Source of the DNA: Agathobaculum massiliense
GTDB lineage: Bacteria; Bacillota; Clostridia; Oscillospirales; Butyricicoccaceae
Reading direction: 5' to 3'
Assembly (NCBI RefSeq): GCF_900291975.1
Contig: NZ_OMPN01000001.1
Coordinates: 2,804,501 to 2,868,500, forward strand
DNA length: 64,000 bases
Shown: in pieces, positions 50,419-60,267 of the stretch
Layout of the letters: each line of letters opens with the position of its first letter
How positions within the stretch are numbered: the first letter of the stretch is position 1
Notes under the pieces: generated by a model
What the model saw: only the letters and a program-made list of their open reading frames with translations
The model's database searches: none
Told to the model about the DNA's origin: nothing
Position numbers and translations under genes: made by a program

Positions 50419-51861
50419 ATGAAATTACAGGAATTGCTGGCTGGCGTTGCGGTGCAGAGCCGTACGGCGGCGCCGGAGCTGGAAATCGGCGAGGTGCGGT
50501 ATGATTCGCGCGCGGTGGAAAAGGGCGACCTGTTCGTGGCTATCCGCGGCTATGCGACGGATGGCCACCGGTATATCGAAAAGGCGCTCGCGCAGGGCGC
50601 GGCGGCGATCGTATGTGAAGAAGCACCGGCGGGGGCGCCGGCGGTCGTGGTGGAGAACTCCCGCCGCGCGCTGGCGGAGATCGCGGCCAACCGCTTCGGC
50701 CATCCGGCGGACAGCATGGTCATGCTCGGCGTGACCGGAACGAACGGCAAAACCACCACGACCTACCTTATTAAGCATATTCTGGAGCAGGCAGGGCATA
50801 CGGTCGGGCTGATCGGCACCAACCAGAACCTGATAGGAAGCGAGGCCATCGAAACTGAACGCACCACGCCGGAGAGCTATGAGCTGCAGGCGCTGTTCGC
50901 CCGTATGCGGGACGCCGGCTGCACGCATGTGATTATGGAGGTATCCTCGCACTCGCTCGTACTCGACCGCGTACACGGCATCCGCTTTGCAGTCGGCACG
51001 TTCACCAATCTGACACAGGACCACTTGGATTTCCACAAAACCATGGAGGAGTACCGCAGGGCAAAGGCGCGTCTGTTCGCGGTCAGCGACAGGGGCGTGA
51101 TCAATCTGGACGATCCGGCGGCCGACGCCATGCTGGCGGACGCTCTGTGCCCATGCCTGACGTTTTCCTGTGAAAAGGACGCCGCCGACCTGACCGCCAG
51201 GAATATCGGCCTGCATGCGGATGGCGTTTCCTTCCTGGCCAACACCAGGGGCGAGCTGGCGCGCGTCCGTCTGGCGATACCCGGCCATTTTTCCGTGGAG
51301 AATGCGCTGGCCGCGCTGGGGATCGCACTGCAGCTGGATATGCCGCTCGCGGATGCCGCGAAGGCGCTGGCCACGGCAACGGGCGTGAAAGGCCGCGTCG
51401 AGGTGGTGCCGACCGATACGGATTATACAGTGCTGATCGACTACGCGCACTCGCCCGACGGGGTGGAAAACGTCCTGCGCGCCGTGCGCGGCTTTGCCAA
51501 GGGGCGGGTCGTGGCGCTGTTTGGCTGCGGCGGGGACCGCGACCGGACCAAGCGGCCTAAAATGGGCGCGATCGCGGCGGCGCTGTCGGATTTCTGCATC
51601 GTGACGAGCGACAATCCGCGCACCGAGGAGCCGCAGGCCATTATCGACGATATTCTGGAGGGCATGAAAGACACCAAAACGCCGACGCGGGTCATCGTCG
51701 ACCGGCCGGAAGCGATCCGGTGGGCGCTTGCGCACGCCAGGAAAGAGGACATCATCGTTCTGATGGGCAAGGGACATGAAACCTATCAGGAGGTCAACCA
51801 TGTGAAGCATCATATGGATGAACGGGAGATTGTCGCGGATTATTTCGCGGATAGGAAGTAA
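50419..51861 (+). CDS. murE: UDP-MurNAc-tripeptide synthetase MurE (meso-DAP type)
   Basis: 480 residues. P-loop G-T-N-G-K-T-T-T near 107-114. The D-N-P-R motif near residue 398 is the signature of meso-diaminopimelate-adding enzymes rather than lysine-adding ones. It works in the cytoplasm after MurD. GGAGG lies eight bases before the ATG. It follows the PBP gene by 10 bases. Confidence 0.96.
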   Translation: MKLQELLAGVAVQSRTAAPELEIGEVRYDSRAVEKGDLFVAIRGYATDGHRYIEKALAQGAAAIVCEEAPAGAPAVVVENSRRALAEIAANRFGHPADSMVMLGVTGTNGKTTTTYLIKHILEQAGHTVGLIGTNQNLIGSEAIETERTTPESYELQALFARMRDAGCTHVIMEVSSHSLVLDRVHGIRFAVGTFTNLTQDHLDFHKTMEEYRRAKARLFAVSDRGVINLDDPAADAMLADALCPCLTFSCEKDAADLTARNIGLHADGVSFLANTRGELARVRLAIPGHFSVENALAALGIALQLDMPLADAAKALATATGVKGRVEVVPTDTDYTVLIDYAHSPDGVENVLRAVRGFAKGRVVALFGCGGDRDRTKRPKMGAIAAALSDFCIVTSDNPRTEEPQAIIDDILEGMKDTKTPTRVIVDRPEAIRWALAHARKEDIIVLMGKGHETYQEVNHVKHHMDEREIVADYFADRK

Positions 51862-51887
51862 GAAAAACAGCTTGGGGGAATCGATTG

Positions 51888-53270
51888 ATGGAACGCTTTA
51901 CACTGGCGCAGGCAGCGGAATGGACCGGGGGGAAGGCGCACGGGGCGGCATCTCTGTCGTCGGTCTCCACGGATTCCAGGCAGATACCGCCGGAAACGCT
52001 GTTCCTGCCGCTCAAGGGCGAGCGCTTCGACGCGCATGATTTTATCGCAAAGGCGGTGGATAACGGCGCCGCGGCCGTGGTGTCGCACCGACAGAACGAA
52101 ACCTATCCGGTGCCGGTTCTATATGTGGAGAACACCGCGCAGGCGCTGTTGGACCTGGCGGGCGGCTACCGCCGGCTGTGCGGCGGCAAGGTGGTCGGCG
52201 TAACCGGCTCGGTCGGCAAAACGACGACCAAGGAACTGCTTTACGCCGTGCTCAGGCAGCAGTTCTGCGCACAGAAAACCGAAGGCAACCTGAATAACGA
52301 GGTCGGCCTGCCCCTCACCCTGCTCCAAATGACTAGGAAAACCGAGGTCATGGTTGCGGAAATGGGCATGAACCATTTCGGGGAGCTGTCCCGTATGACC
52401 GCGGCCGCGCAGCCGGATATCGCGGTTATCACCAATATTGGCACCTCGCACATTGAATTCCTTGGCTCGCGCGAGGGCATCTGCAGGGCGAAGCTCGAGA
52501 TTTTGGAGGGCCTCCGGCCGGACGGCTGCGCCGTGCTCTGCGGAGACGAACCGCTTCTCTGGGAGAAGCGGGACGCGCTGGGCTGCCGGACGGTTACCTA
52601 TGGGATAGAAAATCCGGCGTGTGATTTAACTGCATACTTGCATGGAGACAGTGCATTTGATATAGTAAATAACGGTCTGCCGGCGGTCGAATTGCCGCAG
52701 GGCGGACGTTTTTCGGCAAAACTCAGCATACCGGGCGCGCATAATATACTTAACGCGCTCGCGGCGGCGGCGGTCGGCCTGCTGCTGGGCGAGACGCCGG
52801 AGCATATCGCCGCAGGACTTTCCTCCTATGAGGCAAGCGGCATGCGGCAGAACATTTACGAGCAGAACGGCTACTGCATCTTTGCGGACTGCTATAACGC
52901 CAGTCCGGACGCCATGGAGGCGGCGCTCAAGGTGCTCGGCGGCATGGCGGAAGGCGGGCGGCGGTTCGCGGTGCTTGGCTCCATGCTGGAGCTGGGCGGC
53001 TATGCGGAGGAGGGCCACCGCCGCGCGGGACGCGCGGCCGCGGAAAACGCCGACGCGCTGTATGCCTATGGGCCGGACGCGGACGCGATGGTCGCGGGCG
53101 CGAAGGAGCGCGGCATGGCCGCGGCGTATGCGTTTGACGACCAGGCCGCGCTTGTCGCGGCGCTGCGGCGAGATGCGGAAAAGGGCGACGCGTTGCTGTT
53201 CAAAGGTAGCCGCGGGATGCGGATGGAGCGCGCGCTCGCATGGTTCTTAGGGGAGGACGTGGAAGAATGA
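51888..53270 (+). CDS. murF: UDP-MurNAc-pentapeptide synthetase MurF
   Basis: 460 residues. P-loop G-S-V-G-K-T-T-T-K-E near 108-117, then E-G-N-L-N-N-E-V-G-L-P and E-M-G-M-N-H. It adds D-Ala-D-Ala to the tripeptide precursor. The ATG at 51888 is eight bases after TTGGGGGA; an adjacent TTG at 51885 is less likely. The end overlaps mraY by four bases (ATGA). Confidence 0.96.
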   Translation: MERFTLAQAAEWTGGKAHGAASLSSVSTDSRQIPPETLFLPLKGERFDAHDFIAKAVDNGAAAVVSHRQNETYPVPVLYVENTAQALLDLAGGYRRLCGGKVVGVTGSVGKTTTKELLYAVLRQQFCAQKTEGNLNNEVGLPLTLLQMTRKTEVMVAEMGMNHFGELSRMTAAAQPDIAVITNIGTSHIEFLGSREGICRAKLEILEGLRPDGCAVLCGDEPLLWEKRDALGCRTVTYGIENPACDLTAYLHGDSAFDIVNNGLPAVELPQGGRFSAKLSIPGAHNILNALAAAAVGLLLGETPEHIAAGLSSYEASGMRQNIYEQNGYCIFADCYNASPDAMEAALKVLGGMAEGGRRFAVLGSMLELGGYAEEGHRRAGRAAAENADALYAYGPDADAMVAGAKERGMAAAYAFDDQAALVAALRRDAEKGDALLFKGSRGMRMERALAWFLGEDVEE

Positions 53271-54265
53271 CACCGATCAATATCCGGACTGCGCTGATTG
53301 TCTGCGCGGTCGCATTTGTGATCACAGCGGCGATCGGGCCGGCGGTGATCCGCTATCTGCGCAAGATGAAATTCGGCCAGAAGATATTGGAGATCGGGCC
53401 GAAATGGCATATGAACAAGCAGAACATCCCGACGATGGGCGGGTTTATGTTTATCATCGGCATTGCAGTGGCGGTTCTGGCGGGCAACACGCTGCTGGGA
53501 GGGGTTTCGGTCTCCTCGCTGGCGGTGCTGGGCCTTGCCGCAGCGTACGGCGCGGTCGGTCTGGTGGATGATTACGCTAAGATTCGCAAAAAGGAAAACG
53601 CGGGGCTGACGCCCAAGCAGAAGCTGGTGCTTCAAATTCTGGTGGCGGGCGCGTTCATCCTGGTGCTGTTTCTGGAGTCGGACGGACTGCCCGCCCTCTG
53701 GATCCCGTTTACCGCTGTGGCGATCCCGCTTCCCTGGCCGCTGTACATCATCTTTGCCGCGTTCGTTATCGTGGGCGCGGATAACGCGGTCAACCTGACC
53801 GACGGTATCGACGGACTGGCCGCGGGTGTGACCCTGCCGGTCGCCATTTTCTTTGTGTTTGTCGGCATTGCGCGGCAGGACGCTGGCGTGATGCTGTTCG
53901 CGGCGGCGCTCGCGGGTGGCTTGGCGGCGTTCCTGATCTATAATTTCAATCCGGCCAAGGTTTTCATGGGGGACACGGGCTCGTTGTTTCTTGGCGGCGC
54001 GGTGGCAGGTCTGGCGTTTGCCTGCGATATGCCGTTGATCCTGCTGCTGGTCGGGCTGATCTATATTATCGAAACGCTGTCTGTCATCCTGCAGGTAACA
54101 TACTTCAAGGTTTCCGGCGGCAAGCGCCTGTTCAAGATGGCGCCGATCCATCATCATTTTGAGATGTGTGGCTGGGGCGAAAAGAAGATCGTGCTGATAT
54201 TTTCCGGCGCGACCATTCTGCTCTGCCTGCTGGCGTATTATGTAGCGCTGGCGCCGGTTCTGTAA
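53267..54265 (+). CDS. mraY: Phospho-MurNAc-pentapeptide translocase MraY
   Basis: 332 residues and about ten membrane segments. Catalytic D-D-Y-A-K near 104, N-A-V-N-L-T-D-G-I-D-G near 175, F-M-G-D-T-G-S near 233 and the H-H-H-F motif near 296. It forms lipid I on undecaprenyl phosphate. Contiguous with murF. The next gene is ftsW, not murD as in most clusters. Confidence 0.97.
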   Translation: MTPINIRTALIVCAVAFVITAAIGPAVIRYLRKMKFGQKILEIGPKWHMNKQNIPTMGGFMFIIGIAVAVLAGNTLLGGVSVSSLAVLGLAAAYGAVGLVDDYAKIRKKENAGLTPKQKLVLQILVAGAFILVLFLESDGLPALWIPFTAVAIPLPWPLYIIFAAFVIVGADNAVNLTDGIDGLAAGVTLPVAIFFVFVGIARQDAGVMLFAAALAGGLAAFLIYNFNPAKVFMGDTGSLFLGGAVAGLAFACDMPLILLLVGLIYIIETLSVILQVTYFKVSGGKRLFKMAPIHHHFEMCGWGEKKIVLIFSGATILLCLLAYYVALAPVL

Positions 54266-54302
54266 ACTGTTTACAATTCAAAGCCCGTTCGGAGGTGTCC
54301 AC

Positions 54303-55550
54303 ATGGCAACGACAACCAGACAAGCGCGCACGGTGCGCAGGGTGACCGCAGGACCGCGGTATGCGAACCGTCCCGCCATGCGGGCGGAAGAGAGGGGCGA
54401 GACGGCGCTGCAGCCCTCCGACGGCCGGTTCCGCGAGCGGACGCGCGTGCGCGCCCATGCCTGGGACGCGGGTATTTTCTTTTCGGTCATGCTGCTGCTG
54501 GCGATCGGCTTGGTCGCGCTGTTTTCCGCGAGCTATTCGACCGGCTATTACAATTTCAAAGGCGATTCCCTGCATTTCGTTACGCGGCAGGGGATGGTCG
54601 CCGTAGCTGGCGTGGTCGCGATGATCGTTATTTCCAAGGTTAGCTATAAGCTGTACGCTAGGTTTTACAAGCCGTTTCTGGCGGTGTCGGTCGTGCTGCT
54701 GATTCTGGTTGCGATACCGGGCATCGGCACCTGGTATAATGGCGCGCGGCGCTGGCTGTTCGGTTTTCAGCCGTCCGAGCTGGCAAAGCTCGCCGTTATT
54801 GTGTGCTTCGCGTATTGGATCGCGCGCGACGCGCAGAGCGTGCGCAGCTTTAAGGGGCTGGTCCGGCCATACGGCTTCCTGCTTGCGGTATATGTTGTGC
54901 TGCTGGCGCTCGAGCCGCATACCTCGGCGATGATGATTGTCTGCGGCATCGGTGTGTGCATCCTCGTCGCGGGCGGCATGCGGCTGTGGTATTTCGTTCC
55001 GATCGGCGTGGTGGGCGCCGGAACGTTGACGGCGTTTTATTTCATGTTTTCCCATGTGCGGGATCGCTTCGCGGTATGGCTCGACCCGTTTTCGGATATG
55101 ACGGATAAGGGCTTCCAAGGGGCGATGAGCCAGATCGCCATCGGCTCGGGCGGCTTTTTCGGCTTTGGGCTTGGGCAGGGACGGCAGAAGCACCTGTACC
55201 TGCCCGAACCGCAGAACGATTTCATCTTTGCCTCATGGTGTGAGGAAATGGGCTTTATCGGCGCGCTGCTGGTGATTCTGCTGTTCGCTTATCTGATTTA
55301 CCGCGGGTTCCGCGTCGCGCGGGCGGCGCCGGATAAATTCAGCGCGATGCTGGCGACCGGCATTACCGCAAAGCTGGCGATACAGACATTGATGAACCTG
55401 TTCGTCGTCACAGGCATTATTCCGGTGACGGGTGCGGCGCTTCCGTTTTTCAGCTATGGCGGCACGGCGCTGCTCATGCAGCTCGGAGAAATGGGGATAC
55501 TGCTGAATATATCGCGGTATATGCGGATAGACGCGCGCAACGAAGAATGA
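54303..55550 (+). CDS. ftsW: FtsW/SpoVE-family lipid II polymerase
   Basis: 415 residues. A basic, Arg-rich cytoplasmic extension of about 55 residues precedes ten membrane segments of the SEDS family. Hallmarks include Q-P-S-E-L-A-K near 157, an E-P-H-T-S motif near 200 in the place of the usual EPD, and the P-F-F-S-Y-G-G closing motif. SEDS enzymes polymerise glycan strands with a class B PBP, here two genes sets upstream. FtsW and SpoVE cannot be told apart from sequence alone. Confidence 0.93.
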   Translation: MATTTRQARTVRRVTAGPRYANRPAMRAEERGETALQPSDGRFRERTRVRAHAWDAGIFFSVMLLLAIGLVALFSASYSTGYYNFKGDSLHFVTRQGMVAVAGVVAMIVISKVSYKLYARFYKPFLAVSVVLLILVAIPGIGTWYNGARRWLFGFQPSELAKLAVIVCFAYWIARDAQSVRSFKGLVRPYGFLLAVYVVLLALEPHTSAMMIVCGIGVCILVAGGMRLWYFVPIGVVGAGTLTAFYFMFSHVRDRFAVWLDPFSDMTDKGFQGAMSQIAIGSGGFFGFGLGQGRQKHLYLPEPQNDFIFASWCEEMGFIGALLVILLFAYLIYRGFRVARAAPDKFSAMLATGITAKLAIQTLMNLFVVTGIIPVTGAALPFFSYGGTALLMQLGEMGILLNISRYMRIDARNEE

Positions 55551-55571
55551 AGCGATAGGGGGAAATCAGGT

Positions 55572-56708
55572 TTGAAGCTGTATATCACTGGCGGCGGCAC
55601 GGGCGGGCATGTGACGCCCGGGCTTGCCATCGCGCGGTATTTTGAGCAGAAGCATCCGGACACGGTTGTCCGGTTCGCAGGATCGGCGCGCGGTATTGAA
55701 AACAAGCTTGTCCCGAGAGAGGGGTATCCGCTGGATACCATTGAGATCATCGGCTTGTCCCGCTCCATGAGCCCGAAGGGGCTTGCACATAACCTGAAAG
55801 CGGCGCGGCTCGCCGTATCCGCGGTCGGCAAGGCGAAAAAGCTGCTGCGGGAGGCGCGGCCGGACTGCGTGATCGGCTGCGGCGGCTATGCATCGTTCGC
55901 GGTCGTTCGCGCGGCGCAGCAAATGGGGATACCGACCGTGCTGCTCGAGGTCAACGCACTGCCGGGCAAGGTGACGCAAATGCTGGCAAAAAAGGCGGAC
56001 CGCGTGCTGGTCTGCTTTGAGCAGGCGGAAATGCTGCTCGGCGGCGGCGACAAGGTGGTCGTGACCGGTGCGCCCGTGCGCGGTGAAATTTTATCAGCGG
56101 ACCGGAAAAAGGCGCGCGCCCGCTTCGGCCTGTCTGAGGACGATCAGCTTGTCGTCTCGTTCTGGGGCTCCATGGGCGCGAAATATATGAATGAGCACAT
56201 GGCGGGTACGATCGCGCTGGAATGCAAAAACAATGTGCCGTACCGGCATGTACACGCATCGGGCGCGGCGGCGCGCGACTGGATGCCGCGGCTTGCGGAG
56301 GAGCAAGGCGCGGCTTTGCGGGAGCATCCCAATATCGAACTGACTGAGTATATTTATGATATGGCGGACCGCATGGCGGCGGCTGACCTGATCGTCTGCC
56401 GCGCGGGCGCGGCGACGATGGGCGAGCTGTGCATGCTGGGGCGGCCCGCGCTACTGGTGCCTTCGCCGTTCGTGGCGGAAAACCATCAGGAGAAAAACGC
56501 GCGCGCGCTCGAGCAGGCGGGCGGCTGCCGCGTGCTGCTGGAGAAGGACGCTTCGCCCCAGCGGCTGTACGACGAGATAGGGGAGCTGCTGTCCGATCGG
56601 GAACGCCTGCGGCAGATGGGGCGCGACGCGACGCGCCTGGCCGCGCATGACGCAAGCGAAAAAATTTACCGCGAGATCATGCAGGCTGTCCGCGAGCGGC
56701 AAAAATAA
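55572..56708 (+). CDS. murG: MurG, UDP-GlcNAc lipid I transferase
   Basis: 378 residues. G-G-G-T-G-G-H-V-T-P-G at 8-18 and R-A-G-A-A-T-M-G-E-L with the H-Q-E-K-N-A motif in the UDP-GlcNAc domain are typical. Two conserved motifs differ: the usual H-E-Q-N reads L-E-V-N and the G-G-S-x-G-A reads W-G-S-M-G-A. It converts lipid I to lipid II on the inner membrane face. TTG start, eight bases after AGGGGGA. Confidence 0.93.
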   Translation: MKLYITGGGTGGHVTPGLAIARYFEQKHPDTVVRFAGSARGIENKLVPREGYPLDTIEIIGLSRSMSPKGLAHNLKAARLAVSAVGKAKKLLREARPDCVIGCGGYASFAVVRAAQQMGIPTVLLEVNALPGKVTQMLAKKADRVLVCFEQAEMLLGGGDKVVVTGAPVRGEILSADRKKARARFGLSEDDQLVVSFWGSMGAKYMNEHMAGTIALECKNNVPYRHVHASGAAARDWMPRLAEEQGAALREHPNIELTEYIYDMADRMAAADLIVCRAGAATMGELCMLGRPALLVPSPFVAENHQEKNARALEQAGGCRVLLEKDASPQRLYDEIGELLSDRERLRQMGRDATRLAAHDASEKIYREIMQAVRERQK

Positions 56709-56725
56709 GGCAAAGGGGCGCTTGC

Positions 56726-57655
56726 ATGAGACGCAGGAAGCGAAAACAGAAAACGCCGGAACAGATGAGGAAACGGGCGAACCGGCGGCAGCGGTTTTTC
56801 CATACGGTCGGCCGGCTGCTGTTTGTCGGCATACTGCTGTCGGCTGCCGTGCTCGCCCTGACGGTCTTTTTCAAGGTAGACACGATTTCCGTGGAAGGGT
56901 CCACCAAATACACGCCCGAGGAGATCGTCGCGGGCATGGATGTGAAAAAAGGTGACAACCTTTATCTTTGGAACAAGGTGAAAACGACAAATAGCCTGCT
57001 GGAGCAGTTTCCCTATCTGGAAACCGTGCAGATCCGGCGCCACTTGCCGGATGCGCTGGTCGTCACAGTGACCGAGTGCCGGGCGGCAGTGGCTGTTTCC
57101 ACTAACGGCGTGTACTATCTGGTCAGCGCGCAGGGCAAAGTGCTGGAGCAGGCGGCGACGGATAACGGCCTGCCGGTCGTAGCCGGCGTGACGCTTGAGG
57201 CGGTCCGGCCGGGGCAGACGCTGGAGCCGGCTGCGGATGCCTATGTGGACGCTCTGCTGACCGTGCTGCAAACGCTGGACGCGGCGGACATGCTCTCGGA
57301 AACCGATTTCATCAACCTGCAGTCGCTCACCGATGTGCGCGTCGGCTATCTGGACCGGTTCGATATCCGCGTCGGCACGATGGAACAGCTTGCCTACCGG
57401 CTGCGCTTTGCGCAGACTGTGATCGATGGGCGGCTCTCACCCTCCGATATCGGGCGGCTGTACTGGGATGCGAAAAACAGGCTGCATTTTGTGCCGGATA
57501 CTGCGGAAAATATCGCGCATTCCGCAACCGGACAGGAGACGGATGACAGCCCCATTGTCGATCCGGACGCGCTGGACGCAGCCGGCGGAGACGATGCAGG
57601 GGAAGCCGACGGCGGGGCGGACAGCGGCGCCGCCGGTTCGGAGGGTTCCGAATGA
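56726..57655 (+). CDS. ftsQ: FtsQ/DivIB division protein
   Basis: 309 residues. A strongly basic cytoplasmic tail (1-30), one membrane helix (about 31-50), a POTRA domain beginning I-S-V-E-G-S-T-K-Y-T near 54, the FtsQ beta domain, and a Gly/Ala/Asp-rich acidic tail (about 270-309). It links FtsL/DivIC to the septal synthase. It closes the first transcription block; the ftsZ promoter follows. Confidence 0.9.
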   Translation: MRRRKRKQKTPEQMRKRANRRQRFFHTVGRLLFVGILLSAAVLALTVFFKVDTISVEGSTKYTPEEIVAGMDVKKGDNLYLWNKVKTTNSLLEQFPYLETVQIRRHLPDALVVTVTECRAAVAVSTNGVYYLVSAQGKVLEQAATDNGLPVVAGVTLEAVRPGQTLEPAADAYVDALLTVLQTLDAADMLSETDFINLQSLTDVRVGYLDRFDIRVGTMEQLAYRLRFAQTVIDGRLSPSDIGRLYWDAKNRLHFVPDTAENIAHSATGQETDDSPIVDPDALDAAGGDDAGEADGGADSGAAGSEGSE

Positions 57656-57812
57656 CCGGCACGTCGCCCTGTCCCATTAAAAGATCGCAGCGCCCGCAAA
57701 AGGCTTTTTCACAGCGGAGGGATGCCGGATATTGGTGAAAAATACCGGCGCCGCCTTTGGTGGAAAGATACAGAAAAACTCAATATTTTTTTGAGGGATT
57801 CACTAATATGTG

Positions 57813-57841
57813 TTGCAAAATAGAACAAAAAGAGGTAAAAT
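57813..57841 (+). promoter_or_regulatory. Sigma-A promoter of ftsZ
   Basis: TTGCAA, 17 bases, TAAAAT (5 of 6), in the 297-base gap between ftsQ and ftsZ. The leader holds an inverted repeat CTGTCTG (57856-57862) with CAGACAG (57876-57882), shortly after the expected transcription start. No gene is supported in this gap. Confidence 0.65.
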
Positions 57842-57952
57842 TAAAACAATAGGGGCTGTCTGTCCATTCTGCTTCCAGACAGGGACAGGCCGTTGATATT
57901 GTGTAACGAAGATAATCTGAAAGATTTTTTATCATAACGGAGGATGGCAACA

Positions 57953-59101
57953 ATGGGTTTTGAGTTTGAACAGGGCTTGGATAATGTAGTAAATATCAAA
58001 GTCATCGGCGTGGGCGGCGGCGGCGGCAATGCGGTCAACCGCATGGTCGAAAGCGGCGTGCAGGGCGTTGAGTTTATCTCGATCAATACAGATATGCAGG
58101 CGCTGAACTTCTCTCAGGCCGGCACCAAGATCCAGATCGGCGAGAAGCTGACCAAGGGACAGGGTGCGGGCGCAAACCCGGAGATCGGCCGCAAGGCTGC
58201 GGAGGAGAGCAAGGAGCAGATCGCCGCGGCGCTGGCCAACACCCATATGGTGTTCATCACCGCAGGCATGGGCGGCGGCACCGGCACAGGCGCGGCGCCG
58301 GTCGTGGCGCAGATCGCCCGTGAAATGGGTATCCTGACGGTCGGCGTTGTCACCCGTCCGTTCGCGTTCGAGGGTAAGAAGCGTCTGGAGCAGGCGCTGG
58401 GCGGCATCGACGAGTTGAACAAGAACGTCGATTCGCTGGTCATCATCCCAAACGAGCGCCTGAAATATGTTTCCGAACAGAAGATCACGTTCAAGAACGC
58501 GTTTGAGATCGCTGACGGCGTGCTGCGGCAGGCGGTCGCGAATATTTCCGAGCTGATTACCGTGCCGGGCTTCATCAACCTGGACTTTGCGGATGTTACC
58601 TCGGTGATGAAAGACGCGGGCTATGCTCATATCGGCACGGGCCGCGCTGCTGGGAAGGACAAGGCGGCGGAGGCCGCGCGCATGGCGATTTCCAGCCCGC
58701 TGCTCGAAACCTCGATCGATATGGCGCACGGTGTTATCGTTTCTGTTATCGGTTCGGATGATATCGGCTTGGATGAGGTCGAAACCGCTGCGACGATGGT
58801 CCAGCAGGCGGCGCATCCGGACGCGCATATCATCTTTGGCGCGTTTATCGACGACACGATGGACGACGAGATCCGCGTAGTCGTTATTGCCACCGGATTC
58901 GACAACATCCCCAATTCCGCGAAGCTGAATATGGATGGAAAGGCTCCGGAGCCGGCGTCCTCCGGCTTGTTCACCGAGGCGTCGACCGCGGCGGCGGAGG
59001 ACAAGTCCGCTTCCGCCAAGAGCAGCCAGTCGAACGAGCTTGGTTCGGACGACGCGGCGTTCGACGTGCTGATGCGCATTTTTGATAAGGATCACCGCTG
59101 A
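57953..59101 (+). CDS. ftsZ: Cell division tubulin FtsZ
   Basis: 382 residues. The tubulin signature G-G-G-T-G-T-G lies near 106, with G-V-G-G-G-G-G-N-A near 18 and N-T-D near 44. A short Ala/Ser/Glu linker leads to a C-terminal peptide (A-F-D-V-L-M-R-I-F). FtsZ polymerises with GTP to form the division ring. The ATG at 57953 is nine bases after GGAGG; the ATG at 57944 touches the SD. ftsA is not adjacent. Confidence 0.98.
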   Translation: MGFEFEQGLDNVVNIKVIGVGGGGGNAVNRMVESGVQGVEFISINTDMQALNFSQAGTKIQIGEKLTKGQGAGANPEIGRKAAEESKEQIAAALANTHMVFITAGMGGGTGTGAAPVVAQIAREMGILTVGVVTRPFAFEGKKRLEQALGGIDELNKNVDSLVIIPNERLKYVSEQKITFKNAFEIADGVLRQAVANISELITVPGFINLDFADVTSVMKDAGYAHIGTGRAAGKDKAAEAARMAISSPLLETSIDMAHGVIVSVIGSDDIGLDEVETAATMVQQAAHPDAHIIFGAFIDDTMDDEIRVVVIATGFDNIPNSAKLNMDGKAPEPASSGLFTEASTAAAEDKSASAKSSQSNELGSDDAAFDVLMRIFDKDHR

Positions 59102-59127
59102 TTCTGTTGGTGCCTGTGTAATCATGC

Positions 59128-59153
59128 AAAACAGCCCTGTAAAGGGCTGTTTT
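59128..59153 (+). terminator. Intrinsic terminator after ftsZ
   Basis: AAAACAGCCCT pairs perfectly with AGGGCTGTTTT around a GTAA loop. The T-run is short (four T in the stem, then GG). Confidence 0.75.
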
Positions 59154-59286
59154 GGTCTGAAAAGGCCTTGTAAAGTTTGTGTAAAAGGAGTGTGATCACC
59201 GTGAGTGCGGACCCTCGAAGTATAAAAAAAATAAAAGCTCGCGGTGGCGCAGAGAGATAATTGCCGCCGCAGAAAGGCGGTAAGAT

Positions 59287-60228
59287 ATGGTAGAATTTTA
59301 CAAGACGATCGACGGCCGCGTAACCGAGCTTTCGGGCTTTACGGAGGGCTGTTGGGTCAATATGGTGCATCCTAGCTCGGACGAGCTGGAGGAGATCGCG
59401 CGGGTGGCGCGGGTGGAAGAGGAATTTATCCGCGCGGCGCTTGATCCGGAGGAAAGCTCCCGTGTCGAGACGGAGGACGACCAGCTTTTGATGATCGTCG
59501 ACATTCCGATGGTGGAGAAAAGCTCGGTCGAAGATGGCGGGCAGATGTTCAGCACCCTGCCAATGGGGATTGTAGTAGGGCAGAACGCGGTTATCACGGT
59601 CTGCCTGGACGACAGCATCATCCTGCGATCAATCGCGGAGGGCGCGGTAAAGGGCGTCCATACGGCGATGCGCACGCGGTTTGTGTTCCAGATCTTGCTG
59701 CGGGTGGCGGGCCGCTTTCTGAAAAACCTGCGCATGATTGAACGCGACTTCACCCGAATTGAAAAACGTTTGTATGATTCGCTTAAAAATGAAGAGCTGA
59801 TCCAGCTTCTGGGCCTCTCCAAATCGCTGGTATACTTTTCCGCTTCTCTGAAGGGCAACGAAGTCACAATGGAAAAGGTGCTGCGCGGACGGGTACTCAA
59901 GCTGTATGAGGACGATCGGGATATCCTGGAGGATGCGCTGATCGAGATTAGGCAGGCGATCGAAATGGCCGGCATCTATTCGAGTATTTTGTCCGGCACG
60001 ATGGACGCTTACGCGTCGGTTGTTTCCAACAATCTGAACATCATCATGAAGGTGCTGACCGTGTTGACCATCATCATGACGATCCCCAATATCATCTTTG
60101 GCTTTTATGGGATGAATATAGAGGGAGGACGGATACCGGGCGATTTTGTCTGGTGGATTCCGCTGGCGATCTCGGTTGGGGGCTGCTTTTTCGCCTGGTA
60201 TATGCTGAAAAAGAAAAATCTGGATTAA
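59287..60228 (+). CDS. CorA-family divalent cation transporter
   Basis: 313 residues. A large N-terminal cytoplasmic domain, a long helical stalk (about 125-245) and two C-terminal membrane helices. The first helix ends in the family signature Y-G-M-N (near 276). It forms pentameric channels for Mg2+ or related ions. The charged Lys-rich tail is short. GGCGG lies upstream of the ATG. No known metal riboswitch is visible in the 133 bases between the ftsZ terminator and this gene. Confidence 0.92.
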   Translation: MVEFYKTIDGRVTELSGFTEGCWVNMVHPSSDELEEIARVARVEEEFIRAALDPEESSRVETEDDQLLMIVDIPMVEKSSVEDGGQMFSTLPMGIVVGQNAVITVCLDDSIILRSIAEGAVKGVHTAMRTRFVFQILLRVAGRFLKNLRMIERDFTRIEKRLYDSLKNEELIQLLGLSKSLVYFSASLKGNEVTMEKVLRGRVLKLYEDDRDILEDALIEIRQAIEMAGIYSSILSGTMDAYASVVSNNLNIIMKVLTVLTIIMTIPNIIFGFYGMNIEGGRIPGDFVWWIPLAISVGGCFFAWYMLKKKNLD

Positions 60229-60234
60229 CCTATT

Positions 60235-60260
60235 GCGCCGCGGATGCGGCGCTTTTTCTT
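60235..60260 (+). terminator. Intrinsic terminator after the CorA-like gene
   Basis: GCGCCGC pairs with GCGGCGC around GGAT and is followed by TTTTTCTTTG. Confidence 0.88.
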
Positions 60261-60267
60261 TGCTGGT

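Noticed and set aside
59192-59260. Short frame (19-22 codons) before the CorA-like gene, considered as a leader peptide
   Set aside because: AAAAGGAG is one base from the first GTG and ten from the second; there are no stretches of Pro or acidic residues as in known Mg2+ leader peptides, so support is too thin.
59154-59286. Metal riboswitch upstream of the CorA-like gene
   Set aside because: The gap is too short for an M-box and no conserved element was recognised.
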